Source: Ramazzottius varieornatus (lineage: Eukaryota > Tardigrada > Eutardigrada > Parachela > Ramazzottiidae). Taken from it: a stretch of DNA of 64,000 nt. Under the pieces are notes generated by a model. It was not told the origin of the DNA. It saw only the letters and a program-made list of their open reading frames with translations, and made no database searches. The translations under genes and the position numbers were made by a program. Location of the stretch: positions 3,691,777-3,755,776 of the forward strand of contig BDGG01000004.1 of the NCBI GenBank assembly GCA_001949185.1. Reading direction: 5' to 3'. Numbering within the stretch: position 1 is the first letter of the stretch; every line of letters starts with the position of its first letter. Positions 13,801-26,130 of this stretch are shown piece by piece.

Positions 13801-16800
13801 TTCGTGAAGGACGCGATAAAATTTGTTCGCGAAACGATAACTTCGATGACCGGCCCACGATCTTCGCCTGCAAGAAACATGACCCGTGTCAAGTATCAAA
13901 ACAGAATCCGCAATACAGTAATATGTGGTAGCAGTGAAGAAGTCGAGATGGACGAGATTACAACTTTAAAACTGGGAAAGGGGAAAAATGACATTTTTAC
14001 CGAGCATATGAATTTCGTCAAAGATGAGAAGTTTGACATCTTGCACGTAGTTCCGATGTTGCCAGCTGCGACTTATCCCGTCCCACTTCTCAGGTGTCGT
14101 AATGATCACATCCGCTTCGTTGATGGCTCGAATGTCAGGTGCCGTATCACCGGTCAACTCCACCACCTTCCATCCCATACGACCTTCCAGCCGATCCTTC
14201 CAATCCATCACACGCTCCCTCACCAATGCTTTCAACGGCGCAATATACACCGCCTTACACTTCGTAATGCGAATAGCTCGGAAGATGGCCAGTTCAGCCA
14301 CTATCGTCTTACCGCTGCCTGTTGGGGCTCCCAGGAGGACATTCAGATCGGAATGCATGAGTGTGTGAAAGACCTGCGTTTGAATGGGGTTGAAGTACTG
14401 GAAAGGATACAGAGCCGCTAGCTGCGGGTCCTGCAACGCGGCGGTGGGGAGGGGTTGTAGATTGAGTAACTCGGTACGGAAAGCTATGGACCTCGGGACC
14501 TTCAGACCGCGAAGGTACACAGGCGTCAAGGTTGAGCTGTGAAGGAACTTGTCGGAACGCACATGGACCATCATCTCGCTTGTCCCGAATGAAGGGATGA
14601 TGAACTCCAGCTTGTCCACTTCACCTTTCAGAACCTGCAGCGAAACCATTCCATCAAACTTAGTTCCCAACGGACATACGTCAAACGTTTGGTGCTTGAC
14701 GAGCTGGACGAACCTTGGTTTTCTGAAGCGAGTATTCCTCGGTGTGGAAAGTCATGCTGTTGTTCGGATCTTCCGCCCATATCCAAAAGTTCAGGCTGCG
14801 CTTCGAGCCCAAGAAGTTATCGTTCCATGTGAAGTTCGGAGTGATGGATAGATTGATCTGGATGACAGAGTTCCCGATGGGCTTGGCGGTGGCTTCAACT
14901 TCGAGCAGCGGATAGTGGTCGGCGTAGTTCTTGATCCTCTTGGCCACGCCTTGGTTCTGCACCAGCCTTCCTACAATTCAAACCATAGCGCTCAAAACAA
15001 GCTGAAGCCAGACATTCCTTTCACCGTAAAAGTTTGACTCACCGATGTCGCCTTCTTCGAGTTCCTTCAGTCGTTCAACCGTCAGCTTCTTCTGTTCCAG
15101 GTGTCTGTAGACCGATTCCGGCAAGTCAACGTTGAACTGCCTCAAGGCGTGGTCCCACATCCAGACTTTGCTCTCCACAAACAGGCACATGTTGAGCGCT
15201 TTCGAAGCCAAGGAGCTCCAGTTCTTGTACATGGCCATCTGGAATATAGCTCGCAGGATGCGCGTAGCGTTCTGTTGGCAGTAGTACATGTCGGAGGACA
15301 GGGAGTGAGTGCGCGGAGTTCCACGCGAAATGTAGGTCTGGATCAGGACGCTCACTTTGCCTTCCGAATCTTCCACACCTTCCACCGTGGGAAAGTGGAC
15401 ATAGTCTTGCTTCCATTCGTCCAATTCCACCAACTCCTCGTTCCGTACCTGTTGAGCAGGAAACCAGTCAGAGTCAGTCAGTGTACTGTACCATCACGAC
15501 TTCAAAGAAACCGTAAAGAATCAGATTCCGAAATTAAAATGTTCTGGATGAAGGGAAACTTACTTTGATTTGTGAGAACTCGCTGGACTTGCAGACCAGC
15601 GCAAGTATTTCATATTCCTGCATCATCTCCCTCAATCCTTTCTCCGGGTCCGAAAAGATTTGCATGGTCTTCACATCGATGTAAAACCAGCTGGCAATCG
15701 TCCCGAACTGAGTTGCATGGAAGAGCCCATTGGTTTCGTTGAAGCGAACCAGCCGTGCCTTGTCCAGTTCTCTTCCAGCCGTCGTCGCCTTGTCTCTGAG
15801 ATACGAGTTCATGTACCCACGATAGTCTTCCTAAACCAATGAGCAGACACGAATATTTCCTTATGTTCTAACACCTTATCTATCTTCACGACGATCAAGC
15901 AGCTTACCTGAGCCTTCTTAAGGTTGAATCCGTACAGCAAGTGGTTCTTGGGGATTCTCTGGTAGAGGTAGGTACATTCCAGCCACCTGACAGCATCGGC
16001 GACGCTGGACACATTGCGCAGGACAATTTCGGCATTCAGATGCTCCAACAGGTGGTTGGGCAACTGTGATTCGATGTCCTGACTGGATGTCATCATGCGC
16101 AGGAACTTCGGCATAGAATCGTGAGTCGTGATCAGTGTACCGTGGCCGGATCTAAAAGACGTGTTTCATATAAAAGCCCACCGGTGAGCGCCAGGCGCTA
16201 GGAAACAAATTGATGAACTTACGAGTCGAACTGCGGTCGTCCGGCTCGCCCGAAAATTTGCTGGACATCCAGGACATCGATATCATCAAAGCTGCCCTTC
16301 TCGGGTTTGTATATCTTTGTCCCGAATATGATCACAGCATGCGCCGGCAAGTTCACACCCCAAGCTAAGGTCGCTGTACATACCAAAACCCGAACACCAC
16401 CTGTAGCAAACATGAAATGTATTACGATGCGGGCCACGCCATCCATCCGCTTTCAAGAGCTGACTTGTTTGTCGACCACTGTCACGCCTGCTGGTGTATA
16501 GAAAATTTGATTACACCATGTGGCAAGTGCAATACAGTGGACACAACGAAGAATCAACATTTGGAACCGGATGTACATTCTAACATCGGAGTAGACAATC
16601 GGAATGCCAAAGCGGATTCATTGGCGTTGATTGTACATTCTAACATCGGAGTAGACAATCGGAATGCCAAAGCGGATTCATTGGCGTTGATTGTACATTC
16701 TAACATCGGAGTAGACAATCGGAATGCCAAAGCGGATTCATTGGCGTTGATTGTACATTCTAACATCGGAGTAGACAATCGGAATGCCAAAGCGGATTCA

Positions 16801-19800
16801 TTGGCGTTGATTGTACATTCTAACATCGGAGTAGACAATCGGAATGCCAAAGCGGATTCATTGGCTATTACCGTCTTTGAACATGCGCTCAACGATGTTA
16901 CGATCTGTCCTGATCATTCCAGCGTGATGTACACCCAGGCCATCCGGCAGCAGGACCTTCAGCTCGCGGTTCGACGTCTTGGCGGCTAGGTTTGTAAGCT
17001 GTTTGACCACCGTGCGGCTCACGACGTTTCGGTTCTCGTAGTCGTCTTCATCAGGATTAGGCCTAAAAAGATCCAGCTCGCCATGCTCGATGGCCTTTTC
17101 TCGAATGGTATTGGCGACCCGATGCGTCTGGTTCCTGGCGTGGACGAAGACTAGAACCTGAAGTTCCGAACGATGAACCATCTCTTGTCGAAATATTTCT
17201 GAAAAGTTTCTCGTTACCTGGTATCCCTTGCGGACTTGGAACAGGAGCTTGTCGTACAGGACCTCGTACATCGCTTGTTCGGACTTCATGTGCGCGACCT
17301 GCTTCATACCGATGAAAGTTTGTTGAAGCGGAACTGGCCGGAAACGACCGTCGAAGAAGAATAGCGCTTTCTCCTTGTTAACCCGGAGGAAGTCGGCCAC
17401 GTCAACGTAGTTGGGAAGTGTGGCGGACAGGCCTAGAATTCGAACCATCTTCTGTTGCTCTTCCACCTAAATACGTACATGTTGAATGGCATACCGTGCA
17501 CTACACAGAAGTAGAAAAATCTGGAAGCGGTAAAACAAAAGCCGCGTACCATATGAAGCGTTCTTGCGACAAGACTTTCGATCACAGGACCACGTTCGTC
17601 GTTTAACAGGTGGATTTCGTCGATGATAAGAAGCGTCACTTGGGAGACCAGCTTCGTGTCGCCCACACTCTTTCGAGTAATTACATCCCATTTTTCCGGT
17701 GTGGTAATGATCATCTGGGAAAAGAGCGATGCTCAGACAGGGAATTCAGTGCGCAACGAGCATTGAAGAAACGTCGTACCTGCGTCTTTTCCAGCTCGAA
17801 CTTGTTGACGTTCGTATCGCCGGTCACTTCCTCGACCCGAATCTTGTACGCTTTGAGGCGCTCGCTGAATGTCCTTACCATCTCAGAAGCCAACGCCTTC
17901 ATGGGAGCGACGTAGATAATCTTCAGGTTCTTGTCGACGCCGGCGGAAGTTAAGTTCTGCGCGATCTCCCGAGCGATGCAGAGCATAGCGGTGTTGGTTT
18001 TACCCGCGCCAGTAGGAGCACACACCAGCATGTTCTCGTTGGAAGTGTACGCAGTGCTGTACACCATACTCTGTATCCGGTTGAGTGTTTCATATCCCGC
18101 GAACAGGTTCTTGATGACCTACCAAGAATTTTAAAGGGTTAAACGAAAGTCGTAACAGACGCTTTCGTCAAAATACGAACTTGTCAACAACTTCGCAAAA
18201 TTCATCAGCTCGTACCTCGTCCATATCGTTGATCCTGATCAGTGGAGGGAACTCGGGAAGGGAAGATTGTGACGGCGGCAGGACGTCATACTCTTCATAC
18301 AAAGCAGTGCTTCGAACTTCGTGAGGCGGCAAGGTGATCTGGCGAATTGCGATCAACAATACAGATAAGCGCAAAAAATAACGTCATGGTTTTGTTACCT
18401 TGTGTCCCTGGATAAAAGCCGCAGACTGTTTCGCTGCCTTCATCTGGTCGAAAACGAATGGGTAATGGACTATGCTGTGTCCATCAGGCACACCTCGCTG
18501 TGACTCCCTGAGCTCGCGAAGATGGAGCTGCCTGGCAAAATCCGCATCGAAGTCGGTCTGCCAACCAAGCGAAATTTTGAAAGCTTGTTTTTTTAATTTT
18601 CTTCGATGGACAACACTTCTAAGAGCTGATGACAAAACGTACCGGAAAGCCATTTTGCGGCTGTTGCCAGTCCTGCTTGTTTCCTCGAGCCCTGTTCTGT
18701 TGCTTTCCGTCCCTCACATTGTTAGTTCTACGATTTTCCACATTCCGTCGAATGGCAGGACGATTCGAAAGCAGGGAGCCGATCAAATCCAGATTGTCAA
18801 AACCGAGTATTTCGAATAGCTGAAACCATTTAGATACTCTGTTAACCCAGACGCCTAAAATCATACCATAAAACTTTGTACTCCGTTCGTTCACTTACCT
18901 CGCTCTGGACAGATTCTTCTGGTGCATCACCAGTCAGGAGATTTTCTATCACAGGAATGAAATCCTCTATCGTACTGGAAGAGCCGTCGGCGCTCACGAA
19001 CTCCTTGATCAAAAGCCATACAAGATCACTTGTTCGGCCTGACGAGTTCTGACTACGCGAATAGTTGTCGCTGCGTTCGGCGGTCTTGCTAGTACCATTC
19101 GTACTTGGCTTGGCCTCGACCGCGGGTTCCGCTGTGAAACTCTGCTTAATGCTGTTCAGAATCTTGTTGGATTTCAAACTAGTCGGAGCGAATGAAGTGG
19201 TCAATTCGGTTGGCGCGGAGTTGGGCGAAAACAGCGCCTGCAGCTGGTCGATTTCTTTCCCACTTACGGTTGGCTGGACCCTAGTCGAGTTCTTGACCCA
19301 TTCGTCCCACGTTGTACTGGTGAGGATATTGCGGAGTTTCCGGATTAGCGACACCGCCGCTTCGCTAAATGAGTTCACCACGTCTGAATCGATGAATATT
19401 TTCCGAAGCGCATCCTTTTCTTTCTTCCCTACTACTTTCACTGAGTATTCTTGAAGGATGCGAAAGGCTGTGGCAACCGTATCATCCGCCGAAAGCTGTC
19501 CATCATCGAAGTCGCCTGTTGGAGAGACAGAAATCCGTATATATGAGCTCATTCGCTACGTCTTCAAACTGCACTTACGATATTTCTTGACGGCTTCTCG
19601 AAATGCAAACAATGACGCTGCCAGCTCATTTTCAAAGCTCTTATCATCCAAAGCACTGTTCAGCGAAGATACAATAGCTTCCCAGTCCGACAATCCCAGA
19701 CGTTGTTGTTCGATAGCGCCGTGAGCAGCTGGTCCAGCTTTGCCAGCTTTTACTTCGCGGCTCTCCTGATGCCAAAGTATCGAGCTAAGGCGTCCGTAAT

Positions 19801-19804
19801 CCAT
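10884..19804 (-). CDS. ASCC3: Activating signal cointegrator 1 complex subunit 3, dual-cassette Ski2-like helicase
   Basis: A large gene of roughly twenty exons; early ones are 19804-19579, 19515-18899 and 18819-18643. The protein has two complete Ski2-like helicase cassettes, each followed by a Sec63 unit. Cassette 1: [13 protein letters not shown] near 18020, DEIHLLND near 17640, [11 protein letters not shown], then [17 protein letters not shown] and [11 protein letters not shown] near 16250. Cassette 2: GAPTGSGKT near 14320, DEIHMLG near 14010, VGLSTALA, then [10 protein letters not shown] near 12930. The C-terminus ends in the Sec63-type [13 protein letters not shown] and [10 protein letters not shown]. 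Domain order and spacing match ASCC3 rather than the spliceosomal Brr2. The protein is the 3'-5' motor of the ASC-1 complex, acting in ribosome-collision clearance and in alkylation-damage repair with ALKBH3. The intron at 16871-16401 holds a minisatellite. Head-to-head with VPS35. Confidence 0.96.
16572..16865. repeat. Perfect 60-bp minisatellite in an ASCC3 intron
   Basis: Five copies of a 60-bp unit starting TGTACATTCTAACATCGGAG; the fifth is cut to 54 bp. As read, the copies are identical. The array starts about 5 nt inside the 5' splice site of the intron 16871-16401 and fills over half of that 471-nt intron, while neighbouring introns are 50-150 nt. As 60 is a multiple of 3 and the unit has no stop in one frame on each strand, artificial open frames run through it on both strands. 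The family alignment (MFKDG joined to GVRVLVC) shows it is spliced out. Confidence 0.95.
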
Positions 19805-20480
19805 ATTCTCATCTAATTACCAATTAGTGGCCACATCAACAGGCGATTGCAGACGCGCAGTCTCACCTCCAGTGGTACTCCGTCTCTGCGATGACAGACC
19901 GCGGTGAGACAAATCCGGTGCACGACACGTCCTAGTTCCCGGTGAGTATGGGGGCAAACGGCGAGGAACGCTGTCGTCGATCAGGATGACAGGAATGGCG
20001 AGACCGGAAGCTCTTCTTGAACGAAGCAAAGATCAGCAAAGATGAATTGTCTCGTATTCATAGAGAGTCTGAAGTCTGAACTGTTTGGGTGAAAGAGCTC
20101 CGCCCTTAGCCCAGGGGCGTATTCGCTTGGGCCCTGAATTGGAGAAGGTCACCTGAACTATGTTTTGAACTTCTGGTCCTTTTGGATTTCGACCTTCGTG
20201 CACTTAATTGATAAAAGTGTAGCTAAAGATTCTTCTTCCCGATTTCGCGATACCTGGAACATCGCGTAGTCAACTATCACGATTAATCTGTGAAGCGCTG
20301 ATGATCTGGGAAAACAACAGCATCCGTTGAGTTCAACGGTTGGACGGAGGACAGTCCGATTAATGATCCACACATCCAAGCTGACCTGCATCCGATCGCG
20401 TCACCGATAAGGACAGAATAGCCCACCTTTCTGATACTACTGACCGCTGAAACAAGCACCTCGTACTCCACGCTTGTACC
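19805..20480. promoter_or_regulatory. Divergent promoter region ASCC3/VPS35
   Basis: The two start codons face away from each other 676 bp apart, so both promoters lie here. Moderately GC-rich; no TATA box stands out at a fixed distance. Short open frames are present but without family similarity. Confidence 0.5.
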
Positions 20481-23180
20481 ATGGACGAGCAGGACAAGCT
20501 TCTCGACGATTGCCTTAGAGCGGTCAAGCAAGAAGCCTTCCAGATGAAGCGCTGTATTGACAAGAGCCGTCTGATGGACGCCCTTAAGCATGCTTCATCA
20601 ATGCTGATGGAGCTGCGAACCGGAAGTCTGACTCCCAAGAACTACTATGAACTGTATATGGCCGTATGTGCTGAGCTCAACCAGCTCCAGATGTTCCTGC
20701 TGGATGAGTTCCAACGAGGAAACAAGCTGTCGGAGTTGTACGAGCTGGTACAATATGCCAGTAACATCATTCCGAGGCTGTAAGTCAACTTCGGATACTA
20801 CTTCCGTTTCCATTGTACGAGGAACTAGGCGAATCGTACTACTCGTAGGTATCTGCTGGTGACTATCGGGGTTGTCTTTATCAAAAGCCACGAAAGTTCT
20901 AGGAAGGACATCATGAAGGACTTAGTCGAGATGTGTCGAGGTATTATCATCACCAAGTTTGTCTGGTTGGGATACGCTATGGAATTTTGAAGGAACTGTC
21001 TTTCCTAGGTGTCCAGCATCCGTTACGCGGACTGTTTCTCCGTAACTACTTGCTACAAGAATGTAAGCATGTGTTGCCGGATGTCCTGGTTGAAGTGGCA
21101 AACGAATCTTCGCCGGATGACGCCTCTCAGAATGGTACCGTGCTGGATTCGGTCGACTTTGTCTTAACAAACTTTGCAGAAATGAACAAGCTGTGGGTGC
21201 GAATGCAACATCAAGGCCATTCGCGAGACCGAGTACGTCGTGAACGAGAGCGCCAAGAACTACGTCTGCTAGTTGGCACCAACTTGGTTCGCCTTAGTCA
21301 GTTGGAATCCATCGACATAGACAGGTGGGTAGCGTGAACCAAATAGGATGAGTCGGCCACCCCAGAATGTTAATGAAGGGTGACGTCATACAGTCAGATG
21401 CAGCCAGGTGGCCGAGTTACCAATTGTGCCCGTCTGGATGTGAATGGAAGTTTGTTGACGCTGTTTTTTGCATTGACAGGTACATCAAGAACGTCCTTCC
21501 TGGTGTTTTGGAGCAGACCGTCAGCTGTCGAGATGCTATCGCCCAAGAGTACCTGATGGAGTGTATCATTCAAGTGTTCCCTGACGATTTCCATATAGAA
21601 ACACTACAGACATTCCTCAAAGCTTGCTCAGAGTTACAAACAGGTGTGAACATACGCAGAGTTGTTGGAGCTCTGATCGATCGTTTGGCCGTGTACTCAC
21701 AAAGGCAAGACACAAGCGAGATTCCAGGACATATTCACCTGTTCGACATCTTCAACAGACAGATTGCGGCAATCTTTGCAGCTAAGCCTGAGCTTCCACT
21801 GGAGGACGTTGTGGCGTTAGAAGTGGCGTTGGCTAACTTGGCCTTGAAGTGCTATCCTGATCGAATAGATCTGGTGGATCAGGTTCTCCAAAACGTCGAT
21901 GAGGTGTTCCAGAAGCAGTCCGTTGAAGAGATTCCGAGTGATTCGGCTGTCAGTAAAGAGCTGCTCAAGCTACTCAAAGTTCCACTGGACCATTACAAGG
22001 ATATCCTGACAGTTCTCCGCCTGCAGCACTACTCCAATTTACTGAAATACCTGAACTTCAAGCCAAAGAAGGAAATCAGCTTGAATGTCATCCGAAGTAT
22101 CGTCGACAATGCTACTGTCATTTCTAACCTGGAAGAGGTTAGTGCTACATTCTGAATATCTTGTACACCCAGTCTGCTTACTTCTGGCTGTTCTCACAGG
22201 TGGAGTCTTTACTCCAAATGGTTAAACCGCTCATCGAAGATCATCCGTCAGTGACGGTAGACCACACCAGCGACGAGTTCATCGAAGAGCAGACGACGGT
22301 AGGGAAGCTAATCCATTTCCTGAAAGCTCCTGAAATGGACCTTCAGTGTCAGATTCTGGGCACTGTCCGTAACTTCTTTGGTGAGGGCGGTATCCATCGC
22401 GTAAGCTACACGCTACCGACCATCCTGTTCCTGTCGTATGACCTGGCCTACGGCTACTTCCTGGTCCGCGAGGAAGACACCAAATGGAACAAGAAGTGCC
22501 AGAAAGTGTTCCAGTTCTGCCATCAGACAATCACAGCTTTAGCCAAACTAGAGCTGTTTGAGCTGTGTGCCCGCTTGTTCCTTCAAGGCGTCCTTGCTTT
22601 GTCCAGAATACCTTTTGACACTCGTGAAACCGTTGCTTATGAGTTCATGACTCAGGTCTTTTCTATCTACGAAGATGAAATATCAGATTCCAAAGCTCAA
22701 ATATCCACAATCTTCCTCATAATCGGCACACTGCAACATGTCAGCTGTTTTTCGGAAGAGAACCACGAACCGTTGAGAACGCAATGCGCACTCGCAGCTG
22801 CGAAACTTCTGAAGAAGCCAGATCAGTGTCGAGCTCTAGTGGCTGCGGCGAACCTGTTTTGGTCCGGTAAGGTGGGAGAGAAGGAATTGAAAGACACAAA
22901 ACGGGTGATGGACTGCCTGAAGAAAGCCTTGCGAGTGGCGTCGCAGTGTATGGACAACCTCGTGAAGATCCAGCTGTATGTGGAAGTCGCCGACGCCTAC
23001 GCGGTGTTTCAGCAGCGAGGTGTGGACGCGATAACGGATGAGATGCTGATTCAGATGCTACAGAAGATCCAAGATGAACTTCCGTCTTTGGAGGTCTCTG
23101 ATGAATCTGTCCATGTCAACAAGCACTTCCAGAATTGTCTGGATCAGCTGAAGAAGCTGAAGCCGGACATTCCTTTCTAG
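20481..23180 (+). CDS. VPS35: Vacuolar protein sorting-associated protein 35 (retromer core)
   Basis: Five exons (20481-20779, 20849-20940, 21009-21324, 21480-22137, 22200-23180) sum exactly to 781 residues, close to the vertebrate 796. The N-terminus has [19 protein letters not shown] and the hallmark VPS26-binding motif PRLYLL (split by the first intron), followed by [14 protein letters not shown]. The rest is alpha-solenoid, with YILMxxFPD-like [14 protein letters not shown] and a C-terminal VPS29-binding half including [12 protein letters not shown] and a helical end [16 protein letters not shown]35 is the scaffold of retromer, which recycles cargo from endosomes to the Golgi and plasma membrane. 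The gene appears intact with no missing blocks. Very short introns (54-155 nt). Confidence 0.97.
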
Positions 23181-24048
23181 ACCGGAGTGTACGGTGGACG
23201 CTGGGATGTCGCTGGAATTTGGAGTTTGGAGACACAAGACACAGGTACGTTTTTTTACCAGTACATAGTGGACTTCCTCACCCTGTGACAATACATTGAT
23301 ACCTTTTTCTTTACTGGAGGCTCAATCATTCAACGTAATTCAGTTGGTAAGTTCTGGGGAAAGGTAACGGTTCTCATTAGACCTGCAAACTACGTTCGCC
23401 GTAATCGTGGTCGACAAGGCATGTTGGTACAAGGCATGTTAGTATAAATTGTTTGCTAGTTCTTTTATTATGGTTTTACCATTCTTCGATATTGCTGTGA
23501 TTCTACTCAAGACTATCTTTCAAACTCATCTCTCATGTTTACCTTTTTAGTCCGCTTTCTGGAATCGATATTAAATTATCAAGCTAATGCGCGTGGCGGG
23601 TTCTTAGCTTCGTCGAGATCGTCTTCCATCACATGCGAAGTCGATGGTTCATTCAACCTCAATCAAGCAGCTGCATGACGAGCTTCGAGATAGCCATTGG
23701 TCGAACTAAGAGCATTATCTTTCTTACTTGATTAAAGCTCAGTGGATGTAAGAGTTTCGAAGTTTCAAAGAGTTGTCAAAAAGAGTTTCGAAGTACTGTA
23801 CGCTGCTGTGGATCCGGGACGAGCCCCGCTCTAAGCGCTTTGTAGCTTGGTGTAACAAAAGCAGGTCAAAGTGGCGTGTCTCGCTGTATATACCTGGGAA
23901 AAGCTGCCTTCGCACCTTGTTATGCTGTCAGACAAATTCTTCGATTCTAAACGACTCCAGCACTCAAAGCTGTTCCTTGCTCATTTCGTCGGTCTGCAAG
24001 AAATATTGTAATCATTCAAGAGAAGTAGGTTTTTGTAGTTGCTCGGTT
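23181..24048. other. Spacer: VPS35 3' UTR and upstream region of the claudin-like gene
   Basis: No supported gene. Two small imperfect duplications are visible: ACAAGGCATGTT twice near 23416-23442, and AGAGTTTCGAAGT twice near 23751-23794. An open frame in phase with the next gene extends upstream but lacks family signal. Confidence 0.4.
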
Positions 24049-25329
24049 ATGACTCCTTCCAAGGGATGTTGGTACTTGGCCCTTTTGTCCGCCTTATGTA
24101 TTTTGGCTGCTTCTGTCACGGAAGTTATCACTCTGTAAGTCTGTCACTATTCAAAGACAACTTTCTGCGAAGTGACTGAAAGCTGGTCGCTGAAGTGTCA
24201 CTGTGTTTTACAGAACATGGAGAAACTGGATACAACTGACGATCCCACCGGACTTTAAGCACCACAACAGGACACGCCGGGTTTTTATTGGATTATGGGG
24301 AATCTGCGGGCCAAACATGGGAGAATGCTTTGCTTTTCACGCAGAGGGACAAGACCTTCCGTGTAAGTACTGTATCACGTTATCCTGACCTCGGAAGTTA
24401 TCCCAGGAATTCTTAAAAATTTATGCAGCAATGATCATCTTCATCTTTCTTTTAGGGCATCTGCAAATATCGATCTTCCTCTCCATGTTTTCCATATGTC
24501 TTTTGTTCCTGGCATTCTGCCTGAGCTTCGTGGAACTGATGTACATGGTGAACAGGAAGCGAACATTTCCGCTCAAGAGAGCTCAGGTCTACTTGGCTTT
24601 ATCCACAGGTACTGTACGTCGTTTCAATGTATGGGGTGAAGTGTTTCTGAGAGACATCCGCATTCTACTTATTCGGCGAGGTTTTATATTGACGTGGCAC
24701 ATTGCTTTGCAGAAATCTTGAGCGTGGTAATTGCTGCCACCATGGGTCTGGCGAGCATTGGCGGATATGAGCAGAATTTCTGGACTATCTTAAAGGACCA
24801 CATGCGATTTCCGGGTCCAGAGGAGCTACCTGCAGGGTCTCGATGTTCGCTCGGTCAGGCGTGGGGCTTTCAGGTTGGTTCTCTCGATCACTGTGGCCAA
24901 ATGAAGTCTAACATGTTGAAATTTTAACTTTCTTCGCAGGTTCTTATCATCGTGTATCTCACCTGCTACCTTCTGCTAGCTCGAATCCAGCTTACGAAAA
25001 CCTCTCTCGGTCGTTCGGCCACGCTGGCTGACCGACGTGACATGGTACAGGAAGCTCTTATCCGGCCACGTATCGTTCTTCTGACTCCTGACTTGACCGG
25101 TACCAGTACTCGAACACACCGAACTCCGCCGCCCGCGTATTCCCCTCCGCCAGTTTATGTTCCAGGAGACGCCGTAAGAGACACGCGCCAGCCAATGTTG
25201 GGAGCGGATGTGGTGCAGGAACGCGGAACTCATGACCAGCCGGTGCTCCCGGAAGTGTCGGCGTGCTTGCATGATTGCCCACGCCGTAGCTCAACTCTTT
25301 CCGTTGAACTGCGGCAGTTTTTGGTGTGA
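24049..25329 (+). CDS. Claudin/PMP22-like four-pass membrane protein with PPxY motifs
   Basis: Five exons (24049-24134, 24214-24362, 24456-24608, 24713-24873, 24940-25329) sum to 312 residues. Helix 1 (YLALLSALCILAA) begins near residue 9. The first extracellular loop contains TWRNWIQL and the claudin-superfamily pattern GLWGICGPNMGEC (GLW, then C-x(7)-C). Helix 2 is ISIFLSMFSICLLFLAFC, helix 3 lies at EILSVVIAATMGLASIG and helix 4 at VLIIVYLTCYLLLA. The cytosolic tail of about 95 residues holds two overlapping PPxY motifs in PPPAYSPPPVYVPGD, ligands for WW domains such as NEDD4-type ubiquitin ligases. The family acts in cell junctions or membrane organisation. A precise orthologue could not be named. 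ATG 24049 is chosen as the nearest before helix 1. Confidence 0.8.
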
Positions 25330-26130
25330 AGAAACAAATACAACAGCTCTTTTTTTTCAACACTTTCGAATTTTCCAAGCTTTTTCTGTAAGGATAGATT
25401 TTAGTTTTGCGATCGGTTTCATACAGTATTTAAGTTTTAGGTGTTTTAGAGTTAATTATGAAGCTTCCCGCACGGTACTTTCTGAATCGACTGATATTTT
25501 ATGGACTACCATAGTTTTCCATTCCTGCATTTGAAGGATTCTTCATCGAGAAAAGTTGGTCAGCTTCGTTGGGGTTTTGCGAAAATTAAGCTTGAGGTCC
25601 AAAACTGTAAAAAAATGGCTACGAACAATCGTAAGGGCGGGAACAGGTAATGGTAACCGGATGACGTCGGCATCAACCGACTTCGTTTTGCTTGATTGCT
25701 GATTCAGGACCTAATGCAGAACCACTTTGTTCCGGAGAATATTGAGCATAGTCAAAATTTTCCAACCTTTCTCTTCAAATCTGTTCCGATTATTTTTCTG
25801 ACTCGTCTCATGGACTATCCCAGAATCTCCTGCGAAGACTGCGATTTTGATCACAGCTCTTACAGAACACCTACGGTGGACAGCATTCGTGAAGTCCGAG
25901 GAGGTCCTGCCGCACCCGTAGTCTAAACTAGATCTGCCTGCCCCTCAGTTTACTCGATCGTTTATTTATCTTTACAGTTCGGATCCTTCCAACGACTGCC
26001 GCTTGTTAGGTGATCGATCTGCACGCGTCTCACGAGCAACTCTCTCGCTCAGGTAGCTTGATCCTCTATGAAGTACCTATGATTGAACATGATATTCATA
26101 GGAGCATCTGGATGCTGAAGCTGCAGTGAC
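25330..26130. other. Spacer with one short open frame
   Basis: A 38-codon ATG-started frame at 25810-25926 (beginning MDYPRISCEDC) is open but has no recognised similarity. It could be an alternative last exon of the claudin-like gene, a leader ORF of the next gene, or chance. Nothing else is visible. Confidence 0.35.

Noticed and set aside
16417-16989. Open frames of 190 and 112 codons on opposite strands with five identical 20-residue repeats
   Set aside because: Both are by-products of a stop-free 60-bp minisatellite inside an ASCC3 intron; the flanking helicase exons join in frame without it.
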